Position numbers and translations under genes: made by a program. DNA of 64,000 nt from Pseudomonas sp. S31. GTDB lineage: Bacteria > Pseudomonadota > Gammaproteobacteria > Pseudomonadales > Pseudomonadaceae. The stretch covers positions 62,001 to 126,000 of the forward strand of contig NZ_JACVVE010000011.1 in NCBI RefSeq assembly GCF_016648105.1. Direction: 5' to 3'. The first letter of the stretch is position 1, and each line of letters begins with the position of its first letter. Positions 36,862 through 45,402 of the stretch are shown piece after piece. The notes beneath the pieces are model-generated. The model saw only the letters and a program-made list of their open reading frames with translations, had not been told where the DNA came from and ran no database searches.

Positions 36862-38733
36862 ATGAAAAGATCCGCCTGTGCCGCAATACTCTGCGCCCCC
36901 ACCCTTCTACTGGCCGCCGAACGCGACGACGCCCTGAAACTCCCCGACGTGCTGATCAGCGCCAACCGCCAGGTCGAATCACGCACCGCCACCAGCGCCG
37001 CCAACACCGTCTTCACCCGTGCCGACATCGACCGCCTGCAGCCCAACAGCGTGACCGACCTGCTCACCCGCGTGCCTGGCGTGCAGGTGGCGCCGACCGG
37101 TGGCCGCGGCAGCCTGCCGGGGATTTTCATCCGCGGCACCAAGGCCGCCCAGAGCCTGGTGCTGGTGGATGGCGTGCGCATCGCCAACGCCACTTCCGGC
37201 GACAGCGGCCTGCAGTTTCTCGATGTCGACCAGATCGAGCGGGTCGAGGTGTTGCGCGGTTCGCGTTCGGCGCTGTACGGCAGCGACGCCATCGGCGGGG
37301 TGATCCAGATCTTCACCCGCCGCACCAGCGGCCCCGGCGTGCAGCCACGGCTACGCCTGGCCGCCGGCAGCAATCGCACCTGGCAACGCAGCCTGGGGCT
37401 GTCTGGCAACGATGGCGCCACGCGCTTGAACCTCGGCGCCAGCCTGGATGAAACGGCCGGCATCGACGCCACCGGCCCCTCGTTCGCCAGCGACCAGGAC
37501 CACGACGCCTACCGCAACCGGTCGCTCAACCTGAGCCTGAGCCACACCTTCGGCGAGCGTTTCGAGGCTGGCCTGAACCTGCTCGACAGCCGCGGGCGAA
37601 GCGAATACGACAACCCGTTCGGCCGCTTCGACCCGGTGACTTTCGAGAGCTTCGGGCAGAAGCCTTATACCGACTTCAGTGTCAGCAGCCTGGGTAGCTA
37701 CTTCGACGCCCAGCTCAACGACACCTGGCATTCGCGCCTCGAACTCGCCCACAGCGAAAACCGCGACGACAAGCGCGACAAGCTCAGTGACGAGCGCTCT
37801 GTATTCAATACCTACCGCGACCAAGTCACCTGGCAGAACGACCTGGCCGTGGCCGAGCAGCACAACGTGCTGGTCGGTGGCGACTGGTACGAAGATCGCG
37901 TACATGCCAGCACCGACTTCACCGAGGACAGCCGCTGGAACCGCGCCGCCTTCATCCAGCACCGCTACAGCGGTGAACGGTTCTCTACCGAGCTGGGCGT
38001 GCGCCGTGACCAGAACCAGCAATTCGGCGGCCAGACCACCTGGAGCGGCAGCCTGACCCTGCCACTCGATGCCCGCAACGATGTACTGCTGTCGTACAGC
38101 GAGGGCTTCCGCGCACCGACCTTCAACGACCTGTACTACCCGGACTTCAGCAACCCCGACCTCAAGCCTGAACGCTCGAAGAGCTACGAACTGCAATGGC
38201 GCAGCCAGCTCACCGACGACAGCCGCCTGGAAACCTCGCTGTACCGCACCGACCTGCGCGACGCGATCATCTTCGGCCAGGACTCGATCCCGCATAACGT
38301 CGCCTCGGCACGCATCAACGGCCTGGAGCTGTCCCTGGACCAACAATGGGGCGCCTGGCGCAGCCAGCTCGGCATCGCCTTCATCGACCCACGCGACCGC
38401 GACAGCGGCCACACCCTCGCCCGTCGTGCCCGGCGCACCCTGAGCCTGGACCTGGACCGCCAGTTCCAGCGTTTCGAGGTGGGCGCCAACTGGCAGGCCG
38501 TAAGCGCCAGCTACGACGACGAGGCCAACCGCAACCGCCTGGGCGGCTACGGTCTGCTGGGCCTGCGCGGCGCGTGGGCGGCAACCGATGAACTCAAGCT
38601 GGAGTTGAAGCTGGACAACCTGCTGGACAAAGGCTACAGCCGGGCACTGTACAGCTATGACGGCGCCAGCTACGGCTATCGCGAGGAAGGCCGGACGGCG
38701 CTGCTCAGCCTCACCTGGACGCCGGTGCTGTAG
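36862..38733 (+). CDS. btuB: TonB-dependent vitamin B12 receptor BtuB
   Basis: A 623-residue outer-membrane receptor. A short signal peptide (to LLAA) is followed by a TonB box region (LPDVLISANR), a plug (PGIFIRGTKAAQSLVLVDGVRI, RVEVLRGSRSALYGSDAIGGVIQIFTRR) and a β-barrel ending in LSLTWTPVL. The plug sequence and size fit BtuB rather than siderophore receptors. Start ATG 36862 follows a REP; the leader is too short for a B12 riboswitch. Its 3' end overlaps the convergent btuF gene by 23 bases. It would supply cobalamin for EutBC among others. Confidence 0.88.
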   Translation: MKRSACAAILCAPTLLLAAERDDALKLPDVLISANRQVESRTATSAANTVFTRADIDRLQPNSVTDLLTRVPGVQVAPTGGRGSLPGIFIRGTKAAQSLVLVDGVRIANATSGDSGLQFLDVDQIERVEVLRGSRSALYGSDAIGGVIQIFTRRTSGPGVQPRLRLAAGSNRTWQRSLGLSGNDGATRLNLGASLDETAGIDATGPSFASDQDHDAYRNRSLNLSLSHTFGERFEAGLNLLDSRGRSEYDNPFGRFDPVTFESFGQKPYTDFSVSSLGSYFDAQLNDTWHSRLELAHSENRDDKRDKLSDERSVFNTYRDQVTWQNDLAVAEQHNVLVGGDWYEDRVHASTDFTEDSRWNRAAFIQHRYSGERFSTELGVRRDQNQQFGGQTTWSGSLTLPLDARNDVLLSYSEGFRAPTFNDLYYPDFSNPDLKPERSKSYELQWRSQLTDDSRLETSLYRTDLRDAIIFGQDSIPHNVASARINGLELSLDQQWGAWRSQLGIAFIDPRDRDSGHTLARRARRTLSLDLDRQFQRFEVGANWQAVSASYDDEANRNRLGGYGLLGLRGAWAATDELKLELKLDNLLDKGYSRALYSYDGASYGYREEGRTALLSLTWTPVL

Positions 38734-39523
38734 CGGCCAACAGCGCGCACAGGCGTGCGGTGGCTTCGATCATCTGACCACTGGGGCGCTCGATGCCCTT
38801 GTCCGGCACCACCAGCAAGCGCCCGCCGGCCACCGCGTCGATGGCCGGCCAGGCCTTCCAGCTTTGCAGTTGCGCCGTGTCGCCGGCGAGGATGACCTGC
38901 GGATTGCGCAGCAACACCGATTCCACGCTCACCTGCGGCGCTGGCTGGGTCAGGTCATCGAAGACATTGCGCGCACCGCACACGCTGAGGGCATCACTCA
39001 CCACTTGCCGGCCGCCCAGGGTATACAGCGGCCGATCCCAGACCTGGTAGAACACCCGCAGCGGCTGCTCACGGTGGTACTGCTCGCGCAACTGGCGCAA
39101 GCGCCCCCGCAGCGCGTTGACGTATGCCTGGCCCTGTTCGGCCAGGCCCAGGCGCTGGGCAAGGGCTTCGATCTGTTCGATCAATTGCGCCAGGCTATGC
39201 GGCTCGGCGCTGTAGGTGGCGATACCCAGGCGGGTGAGCTGGTCGCGCTGGGCCGGGGTGATGCTGCCCGGCCACAGCAGCAGCAAATCAGGCCGCAGGC
39301 TGACCAGGCGTTCGAGGTCGAGCTGGCCCTGGCGCCCCACCGAAGGCAGCGCCCGTAGCGCCGCAGGGCGCTCGCCGCCGTCGAGCACGCCGACCAGCAG
39401 GCCGTCGGCCTGCAGTTCGAGCATGATTTCGGTCATCGACGGCGCCAGGCTGATCACCCGCAGCGGCTCACCCGCCTGGGCGGTGCAGGCCAGCAAGGCC
39501 AGCAGGCAGAACAGCAGGCGCAT
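38711..39523 (-). CDS. btuF: Periplasmic cobalamin-binding protein BtuF
   Basis: A 270-residue class III solute-binding protein with a signal peptide (MRLLFCLLALLACTAQA). The conserved lobes include RVISLAPSMTEIMLEL, LRPDLLLLWPGS, and WPAIDAVAGGRLLVVPD. It binds B12 and would deliver it to BtuCD; no btuC or btuD is in the window. The gene overlaps btuB tail to tail by 23 bases and lies 12 bases downstream of ribA, with which it may be cotranscribed. Confidence 0.88.
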   Translation of the reverse strand: MRLLFCLLALLACTAQAGEPLRVISLAPSMTEIMLELQADGLLVGVLDGGERPAALRALPSVGRQGQLDLERLVSLRPDLLLLWPGSITPAQRDQLTRLGIATYSAEPHSLAQLIEQIEALAQRLGLAEQGQAYVNALRGRLRQLREQYHREQPLRVFYQVWDRPLYTLGGRQVVSDALSVCGARNVFDDLTQPAPQVSVESVLLRNPQVILAGDTAQLQSWKAWPAIDAVAGGRLLVVPDKGIERPSGQMIEATARLCALLAATAPASR

Positions 39524-39535
39524 CGGCAGGGCCGA

Positions 39536-40153
39536 TCAGGCCTGGGGCACTTCGCCCTGGTGCTTGTTGCCCATCATGTGGCCGAGCTTGTCGGCCTTGG
39601 TGGCCAGGTACAGGCGGTTGTGCGGGTTGTGCCCGGTGTGCAGCGGCACGCGCTCGGCGACGGTGATGTGCATGTCGGTCAGCGCCTTGACCTTGCGCGG
39701 GTTGTTGGTCATCAGGCGCAGGGCCTTGACGCCAAGGTGTTCGAGCATCGGCAGGCACATGGCGTAGTCACGCTGATCGGCGGCGAAGCCCAGGCGCTCG
39801 TTGGCCTCGACGGTGTCGGCGCCGCCATCTTGCAGTTCGTAGGCGCGGATCTTGTTCAGCAGGCCGATGCCACGGCCTTCCTGACGCAGATACAGCAGCA
39901 CGCCACGGCCTTCACGGGCGATGGCCTGCAGCGCGGCTTCCAGCTGCGAGCCGCAGTCGCAACGCTGGCTGAACAGGGCATCGCCGGTCAGGCACTCGGA
40001 ATGCAGGCGCCCCAGCACCGGCTCACCATCGGCGATATCACCCAGGCTCAGCACCACGTGTTCGCGGCCGGTCGCTTCGTCGAGGAAGCCATGCATGGTG
40101 AAAGTCGCAAAGGGGGTCGGAAGTTTAGAGGCGGCAACAAAGACGACGGGCAC
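39536..40153 (-). CDS. ribA: GTP cyclohydrolase II RibA
   Basis: A 205-residue zinc enzyme that opens GTP for riboflavin synthesis. The three zinc cysteines are visible in [18 protein letters not shown], and the catalytic region is [23 protein letters not shown]; both are intact. GTG 40153 is chosen because CAGGAG lies 7 bases upstream and it gives the usual length; an in-frame ATG nine codons upstream (40180) is the alternative. It is the only complete GTP cyclohydrolase II in the window, since the C-terminal half of the RibBA-like protein is degenerate. Confidence 0.95.
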   Translation of the reverse strand: MPVVFVAASKLPTPFATFTMHGFLDEATGREHVVLSLGDIADGEPVLGRLHSECLTGDALFSQRCDCGSQLEAALQAIAREGRGVLLYLRQEGRGIGLLNKIRAYELQDGGADTVEANERLGFAADQRDYAMCLPMLEHLGVKALRLMTNNPRKVKALTDMHITVAERVPLHTGHNPHNRLYLATKADKLGHMMGNKHQGEVPQA

Positions 40154-40281
40154 GTTGTGCTCCTGGAGTAAGTAGGACATTTCTCAGGAAGCGATTGTAT
40201 CAGCAGGTTGGCACGTGTGGGCCCGCTGAATACCGTCGCTTAAGATCGAAAAGTTCGATGCTTATGGTGCCCGCCCGCGCA

Positions 40282-41025
40282 TCATTGCGGCTTGCTGTCG
40301 GGACTGAACGGATACGGCTGCTTCCAGTGCTCGAAAATCGGCTTCAGTTCACCGCTGCGCACCAGCTCTGCCATGCGTTTGTCGAACAGCTCGCGCAGGG
40401 CCTTGGCCCTATCGCTCTTGTCAAAGGCCAGGTACAGCGGCAACTCAGCGATATGCGTACGATGGAAGCGTTCGGGCTGCGAGGTTTGCCCGAGCACGTA
40501 GTCGACTTCGGTCTGCGCATCGATGTAGAAGTCTACCCGGTCATGCTCGAGCATCGGCAGGATGCCTTCACGGCGCTGGATTTCACGGAAGTTGTGGGCA
40601 TTGGGCAGGTAGCTGTCATAGTCGTAGCCGCGCACCCAGGCCAGGCGATACTGACCGACGGTATCCAGGGTCGGCACCGGCTTGTCGGCCAGGCCCAGTG
40701 CATAGATATGGTCCATGTCGAAGTGCCAGCGCGGATACAGGCTGTCGTCGTTCTCTTCCTTGTACGAGCCAACCCAGGCATCGGCTTCGCCGCGTTTGAC
40801 CAGCCCGATCGCGCGGCTGTACGGCGCACTCTGGGTCACTACCTTGACCCCGGCGGGCTCGAACACCTTGCGCAGCACGTCCCAGGCCACCCCGCTGCCA
40901 TCGGCGTTGGTGTAGTCGATCCATTCCTCGCTGACCAGGTGCACCTGCTTGGGCAAGGCGTCGGCGGCGGCCACCCAGGGGGCCAGGCTCAGCATCATTG
41001 CCAGCAACACAGTCCTCATGACCAT
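40282..41025 (-). CDS. Periplasmic amino-acid-type solute-binding protein (SBP_bac_3-like)
   Basis: A 247-residue exported protein (signal MVMRTVLLAMMLSLAPWVAAA). The fold resembles family 3 periplasmic substrate-binding proteins: VAWDVLRKVFEPAGVKV, YSRAIGLVKRGEADAWVGSY, and a C-terminal ALRELFDKRMAELVRSGELKPIFEHW. No ABC permease or ATPase is adjacent, so it may be an orphan binding or sensory partner. GTG/ATG start choice: ATG 41025 (MVM) has GGGAG upstream; ATG 41019 is possible. Ligand unknown. Confidence 0.8.
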   Translation of the reverse strand: MVMRTVLLAMMLSLAPWVAAADALPKQVHLVSEEWIDYTNADGSGVAWDVLRKVFEPAGVKVVTQSAPYSRAIGLVKRGEADAWVGSYKEENDDSLYPRWHFDMDHIYALGLADKPVPTLDTVGQYRLAWVRGYDYDSYLPNAHNFREIQRREGILPMLEHDRVDFYIDAQTEVDYVLGQTSQPERFHRTHIAELPLYLAFDKSDRAKALRELFDKRMAELVRSGELKPIFEHWKQPYPFSPDSKPQ

Positions 41026-41041
41026 CGCCCCACTCCCTGTA

Positions 41042-41545
41042 TCAGCCAACCGCCCAGACCAGGACCTGCATGCCCAGCCAGGCGAACACACCTGCCAGGA
41101 TATCATCAAGCATGATGCCGACGCCGCCATGCACATGACGGTCGATCCAGCGAATCGGCCACGGCTTGAGAATGTCGAAGAAACGGAACATCAGGAAGCC
41201 TGCCAGCAGCCACTGCCAGCCATCGGGCACCAGCCACAGGGTGATCCACATGCCGACCATCTCGTCCCAGACGATGCCTTCGTGGTCGTGCACGCGCAAG
41301 TCGGTGGCCACCTTGCCGCACAGCCAGAAGCCGAACAGCATGGTGATGCCCAGCAGCAGCCAGTAGCCCCAGTCCGGTAGCATCTGCCACAGCGGAATGA
41401 ACGGCAGGGCGACCAGCGAACCCCAGGTCCCGGGGGCCTTGGGCAGGGTGCCGGAGCCAAAGCCGAAAGCGATGAAGTGCCACGGGTTGCGCCAGACCGA
41501 AGGCGGAACGTTCTCCGCAGGCACCTGGTTCGGGTGGTCGGTCAC
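41042..41545 (-). CDS. pgpA: Phosphatidylglycerophosphatase A
   Basis: A 167-residue inner-membrane enzyme that dephosphorylates phosphatidylglycerol phosphate. Diagnostic residues: GFGSGTLPKAPGTWGSLVA, DHEGIVWDEMVGMW and RFFDILKPWPIRWIDR. The start is GTG 41545, overlapping the thiL stop (GTGA) with GGGAGA upstream. It is the last gene of the ribD...thiL-pgpA cluster. Confidence 0.95.
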   Translation of the reverse strand: MTDHPNQVPAENVPPSVWRNPWHFIAFGFGSGTLPKAPGTWGSLVALPFIPLWQMLPDWGYWLLLGITMLFGFWLCGKVATDLRVHDHEGIVWDEMVGMWITLWLVPDGWQWLLAGFLMFRFFDILKPWPIRWIDRHVHGGVGIMLDDILAGVFAWLGMQVLVWAVG

Positions 41546-42504
41546 GGTGTCTCCCTAAAATGTTGATAGCCCCGCTGGCGCGGGGTGATGTCCTGGCCCT
41601 GGCGGTCGCGCAGGCTAACACCCTGGCCGTCGAGCACCCGCCCGATGACATGGACACTGGCCTGCCCCTGCAGGGATGAAAGCTGCGCCGGCGGCAGGGT
41701 GAATACCAGCACATAGTCGTCGCCGCCGGCGACTGCGGCCTGCAACGCCGCCTCGGCCCCGAGAAAACCCTGCAAAGCGGATGACACCGGCACCTGGTGC
41801 AGGTTCACCTCGAGCGCCACACCGGAAGCCTTGGCGATGTGCCCGCAGTCGGCCAGCAGGCCATCGGAGATGTCCAGCGCCGCAGTGGCGCGGCCCCGCA
41901 ACAGCTGGCCGAGGGCGAACTGGGGCGACGGGGCCCAGTAGTGATCGAGCAACGGTTGCGCCAGGGCGCTGGGCGCCTCGCGCTCGCCCAGCACCAACGG
42001 CAGGGCGCCGGCGGCATTGCCCAGCTCGCCGCCCACGCACAGCAGGTCACCGGGCCTGGCCCCGCTGCGGCGCAGGGCCTGCCCGGCCGGAACGCGGCCG
42101 AACACGGTCACGGTGATGCTCAAGGGCCCACGGGTGGTGTCGCCACCGACCAGGCTCAGGCGGCAGTGCCGGGCCATGCGGTCGAGACCGTCTGCATAGG
42201 CGCGCAGCCAGTCCTCGCCGACTTCCGGCAGGGTCAGGGCAAGGGTGAAGGCAATTGGGGTCGCGCCCATGGCAGCCAGGTCGCTGGCAGCTACAGCCAA
42301 CGAGCGCTGGCCAAGCAGGCCAGGGTCGCAGACCAGGGGAAAATGCACGCCGGCAACCAGGGTGTCGGTGGACACCGCCAGTTGCTCACCGGGGGGCAGG
42401 CCCAGCAGGGCGCAGTCATCGCCGATGCCCAGTGCCACGCCTTCGCTGCCTTGCGCGCATTGCGCGGCGGCGAAATAGTGGTTGATCAGCTCGAACTCAC
42501 CCAT
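41542..42504 (-). CDS. thiL: Thiamine-monophosphate kinase ThiL
   Basis: A 320-residue ATP-dependent kinase producing thiamine diphosphate from thiamine monophosphate. Motifs: GIGDDCALL, STDTLVAGVHFP, AASDLAAMGA, LDISDGLLAD and AGGDDYVLVF. ATG 42504 begins the conserved GEFELI start. It lies 18 bases after nusB and overlaps pgpA by four bases. The product cofactor is needed by Dxs, encoded 6 kb away. Confidence 0.96.
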   Translation of the reverse strand: MGEFELINHYFAAAQCAQGSEGVALGIGDDCALLGLPPGEQLAVSTDTLVAGVHFPLVCDPGLLGQRSLAVAASDLAAMGATPIAFTLALTLPEVGEDWLRAYADGLDRMARHCRLSLVGGDTTRGPLSITVTVFGRVPAGQALRRSGARPGDLLCVGGELGNAAGALPLVLGEREAPSALAQPLLDHYWAPSPQFALGQLLRGRATAALDISDGLLADCGHIAKASGVALEVNLHQVPVSSALQGFLGAEAALQAAVAGGDDYVLVFTLPPAQLSSLQGQASVHVIGRVLDGQGVSLRDRQGQDITPRQRGYQHFRETP

Positions 42505-42522
42505 GGCCCGACAGCGCTGGGA

Positions 42523-43023
42523 TCAGCGCTTGGCCGCCTTGACTTCCGCTTCGCGCAGGATCGGCGCGAGCTTGTCCAGCACGCCGTTGACGAACTTGTG
42601 CCCGTCGGTGGCGCCAAACACCTTGGCCAGTTCCACACCTTCGTTGATCACCACGCGGTACGGTACGTCGACGCGCTTGATGAACTCCCAGGTGGACAGG
42701 CGCAGCACGGCCAGTTCGACCGGGTCGAGCTCTTCCAGTGCCAGGTCCAGGCAAGGTGCCAGGGCCTTGTCGATCTCGCCCTTGATTGCCGGAACCCCAT
42801 GCAGGATCTCGCGGAAATAGGCGCCATCGACATCGGAGAAATCGTTATCGACCCGGAACTGCGCTTCGACCTCGTTCAGCGAATGCTGAGCCATGTGCCA
42901 CTGGTAGAGGGCCTGGGTCGCGAGCTTGCGGGCTTCGCGGCGCTTGGCGCTCTTCGAGGGCTTGCCGGCATCCGCAGGTTTTGGATCGCGCGGGTTGAAA
43001 CGATCGCTTTCGTCGCTAATCAC
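42523..43023 (-). CDS. nusB: Transcription antitermination factor NusB
   Basis: A 166-residue all-helical protein that binds boxA RNA with NusE/S10 for rRNA antitermination. The family core is [48 protein letters not shown] and [18 protein letters not shown]. The start is GTG 43023, overlapping the ribH stop (GTGA). The N-terminal ~20 residues are charged and less conserved. The ribH-nusB-thiL order is widespread in proteobacteria. Confidence 0.96.
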   Translation of the reverse strand: MISDESDRFNPRDPKPADAGKPSKSAKRREARKLATQALYQWHMAQHSLNEVEAQFRVDNDFSDVDGAYFREILHGVPAIKGEIDKALAPCLDLALEELDPVELAVLRLSTWEFIKRVDVPYRVVINEGVELAKVFGATDGHKFVNGVLDKLAPILREAEVKAAKR

Positions 43024-43496
43024 TTGGCCTCCAACTGCGCCAGCAGACTGACCATTTCCAGAGCGGACAGGGCAGCTTCAGCACCTTTGTTGCCGGCCTT
43101 GGTGCCGGAACGCTCGATGGCCTGTTCGATGGAGTCGACGGTCAGGACACCGAAGGCCACCGGTACACCGAACTCCATGGACACCTGGGCCAGGCCCTTG
43201 GTGCATTCGCCCGCCACGTATTCGAAGTGCGGGGTACCGCCACGGATCACGGCGCCCAGGGCGATGATCGCGTCGTATTCGCTTTGCTGGGCGACCTTCT
43301 GTGCCACCAGCGGGATCTCGAAGGCGCCCGGGGCACGGATGATGGTGATGTCGCTTTCGCTGACGCCGTGGCGTACCAGGGCATCGACGGCACCGCTTAC
43401 CAGGCTTTCGACGACGAAGCTGTTGAAGCGGCCAACCACCAAAGCATAGCGACCTTTGGGGGCGATGAAGGTACCTTCGATGGTCTTCAGGGTCAT
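43020..43496 (-). CDS. ribH: 6,7-dimethyl-8-ribityllumazine synthase RibH
   Basis: A 158-residue enzyme joining the DHBP and ribityl-aminouracil branches. Recognisable blocks: [32 protein letters not shown] loop ([14 protein letters not shown]), [16 protein letters not shown] and [21 protein letters not shown] 43496 gives the usual length. It overlaps nusB downstream and is separated from ribBX by 91 bases containing a GC hairpin. Confidence 0.96.
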   Translation of the reverse strand: MTLKTIEGTFIAPKGRYALVVGRFNSFVVESLVSGAVDALVRHGVSESDITIIRAPGAFEIPLVAQKVAQQSEYDAIIALGAVIRGGTPHFEYVAGECTKGLAQVSMEFGVPVAFGVLTVDSIEQAIERSGTKAGNKGAEAALSALEMVSLLAQLEAK

Positions 43497-43517
43497 TCCG
43501 ATGTTCTCATTTCAAGA

Positions 43518-43542
43518 GCGAGGCCGCTTGTTTGCGGCCTCT
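43518..43542 (-). terminator. GC hairpin between ribBX and ribH
   Basis: The inverted repeat GAGGCCGC / GCGGCCTC with a 6-base loop in the 91-base gap between the two genes. There is no T-run, so it may be an attenuator, RNA stabiliser or remnant palindrome rather than a full terminator. Confidence 0.35.
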
Positions 43543-43587
43543 GCAGGGGTCTGGACTCGGGCTTGAAGGCGTCACTGCCGCCTCAAG

Positions 43588-44679
43588 TCACTCGGAGGGC
43601 ACGTATTCTACAACTTCCAGATCGAATCCGGATATCGCATTGAACTTCATCGGCGAACTCATCAGGCGCATCTTGCGCACGCCGAGGTCGCGCAGGATCT
43701 GCGAACCGGCACCGACGGTGCTGTAGGTGGTCGGTGCCTTGGTCGGCGCATCGCCCGCGCTCTCGCGGATGTGTGCCAGCAGCACGTCGCCGTCCAGCGG
43801 GTGGCCGAGCAGCAGCACCACGCCGCTACCGGCCTCGGCCACGGCGGCCATGGCCGCGCGCAGGCTCCAACGGCCCGGTTGCTTGACCAGCAGCAGGTCG
43901 CGCAGCGGGTCCATGTTGTGCACCCGCACCAAGGTCGGTTGTTCGGCGCAGATGGTGCCCAGGGTCAGGGCCATGTGCACGTCGCCTTCCACCGCATCGC
44001 GGTAGGTGACCAGGTTGAATTCGCCCAGCTCGCTCTCGATCGGTTGCTCGGAGACGCGCTGCACGGTGCGCTCGTGGATCATGCGGTAGTGGATGAGGTC
44101 GGCGATGGTGCCGATCTTCAGGCCGTGCTCGGCGGCGAACACTTCCAGCTCGGCGCGGCGCGACATGGTGCCGTCGTCGTTCATCACTTCGCAGATCACG
44201 CCGCTCGGCTCGAAACCAGCCATGCGCGCCAGGTCGCAGGCGGCCTCGGTGTGGCCGGCGCGGGCCAGGGTGCCGCCGGGCTGGGCCATCAGCGGGAAGA
44301 TGTGGCCCGGGCTGACGATGTCCTCGGCCTTGGCGTCCTTGGCCGCGGCAGCCTGCACGGTGCGCGCGCGGTCGGCGGCGGAGATGCCGGTGGTGACGCC
44401 TTCGGCGGCTTCGATCGACACGGTGAACTTGGTGCCGAAGCCGGAACCGTTGCGCGGCGCCATCAGCGGCAGCTTGAGCGTTTCGCAGCGCTCGCGGGTC
44501 ATCGGCATGCAGATCAGGCCACGGGCGTGCTTGGCCATGAAGTTGATGTGCTCGGGCAGGCAGCACTCGGCCGCCATGATGATGTCGCCTTCGTTCTCAC
44601 GGTCTTCGTCATCCATCAGGATGACCATTTTGCCCTGGCGGATGTCTTCGACCAGTTCTTCGATGCTGTTGAGCGCCAC
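43588..44679 (-). CDS. ribBX: DHBP synthase fused to a degenerate GTP cyclohydrolase II domain (RibBX)
   Basis: A 363-residue protein. Residues ~1-200 are an intact DHBP synthase: [67 protein letters not shown]. Residues ~205-363 align with GTP cyclohydrolase II but lack the zinc cysteines (the SECLTGD...CDC region is replaced by RVHNMDPLRDLLLVKQ) and the RQEGRG catalytic segment (LLLGHPLDGD instead). So only the RibB activity is predicted; the remnant domain may regulate. GTG 44679 is preferred over GTG 44685 because GGGGG lies 6 bases upstream of the former. It sits between ribE and ribH in the riboflavin operon. Confidence 0.92.
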   Translation of the reverse strand: MALNSIEELVEDIRQGKMVILMDDEDRENEGDIIMAAECCLPEHINFMAKHARGLICMPMTRERCETLKLPLMAPRNGSGFGTKFTVSIEAAEGVTTGISAADRARTVQAAAAKDAKAEDIVSPGHIFPLMAQPGGTLARAGHTEAACDLARMAGFEPSGVICEVMNDDGTMSRRAELEVFAAEHGLKIGTIADLIHYRMIHERTVQRVSEQPIESELGEFNLVTYRDAVEGDVHMALTLGTICAEQPTLVRVHNMDPLRDLLLVKQPGRWSLRAAMAAVAEAGSGVVLLLGHPLDGDVLLAHIRESAGDAPTKAPTTYSTVGAGSQILRDLGVRKMRLMSSPMKFNAISGFDLEVVEYVPSE

Positions 44680-44696
44680 TGGCACCCCCTTCTCAA

Positions 44697-45362
44697 TCAG
44701 GATTTCAAGAAGCCGTTGGCGGCCAGGAAGCTTTCGGTAATGCCACTGCCCTTGCTCGGTTCGGCGGCCTTGTCGCCCAGCAGCAGACGCTCCAGGTAAC
44801 GGGCCAGCAGGTCGACCTCAAGGTTCACCCGACGCCCTGCGCGGTAGTCGGCCATGATGGTTTCGGACAGGGTGTGCGGGACAATGGTCAGCTCGAACTC
44901 GGCGCCATTGACCTCATTGACCGTCAGGCTGGTGCCGTCGACGGTGATCGATCCCTTGTGGGCGATGTACTTGGCCAGCTCCTTGGGCGCACTCACGCGG
45001 AACTGGATGGCGCGCGCGCTATCGCTGCGCGAGATGATCTCGCCGACGCCGTCGACGTGGCCGCTGACCAGGTGCCCACCGAGGCGGGTGGTGGGGGTCA
45101 GGGCTTTTTCCAGGTTGACCTTGCTGCCGCTCTTGAGGTCGATGAACGCGGTGCGCTTGAGGGTCTCGACACTGACGTCGGCCCAGAAGCCATCGCCCGG
45201 CAGTTCGACGGCGGTCAGGCACACGCCGTTGACCGCGATGCTGTCGCCGAGCTTGACGTCACCCAGGTCGAGCTTGCCGGTCTCGACGTAGACGCGCACG
45301 TCGCCGCCTTTCGGGGTCAGGCTGCGGATGGTGCCGATGGATTCGATGATACCGGTGAACAT
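44697..45362 (-). CDS. ribE: Riboflavin synthase alpha chain RibE
   Basis: A 221-residue enzyme with two lumazine-binding repeats: the N-terminal MFTGIIESIGTI with DSIAVNGVCLTAVE, and the second barrel with GSITVDGTSLTVNEVNGAEFELTIVPHT. It dismutates dimethylribityllumazine to riboflavin. ATG 45362 has TGAGGA upstream. It is followed by ribBX after 17 bases and preceded by ribD, all on one strand. Confidence 0.96.
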   Translation of the reverse strand: MFTGIIESIGTIRSLTPKGGDVRVYVETGKLDLGDVKLGDSIAVNGVCLTAVELPGDGFWADVSVETLKRTAFIDLKSGSKVNLEKALTPTTRLGGHLVSGHVDGVGEIISRSDSARAIQFRVSAPKELAKYIAHKGSITVDGTSLTVNEVNGAEFELTIVPHTLSETIMADYRAGRRVNLEVDLLARYLERLLLGDKAAEPSKGSGITESFLAANGFLKS

Positions 45363-45402
45363 GGTGCTTCCTCAGGAACGGTTGCGCGGGGCAAGCCCGG
45401 CA

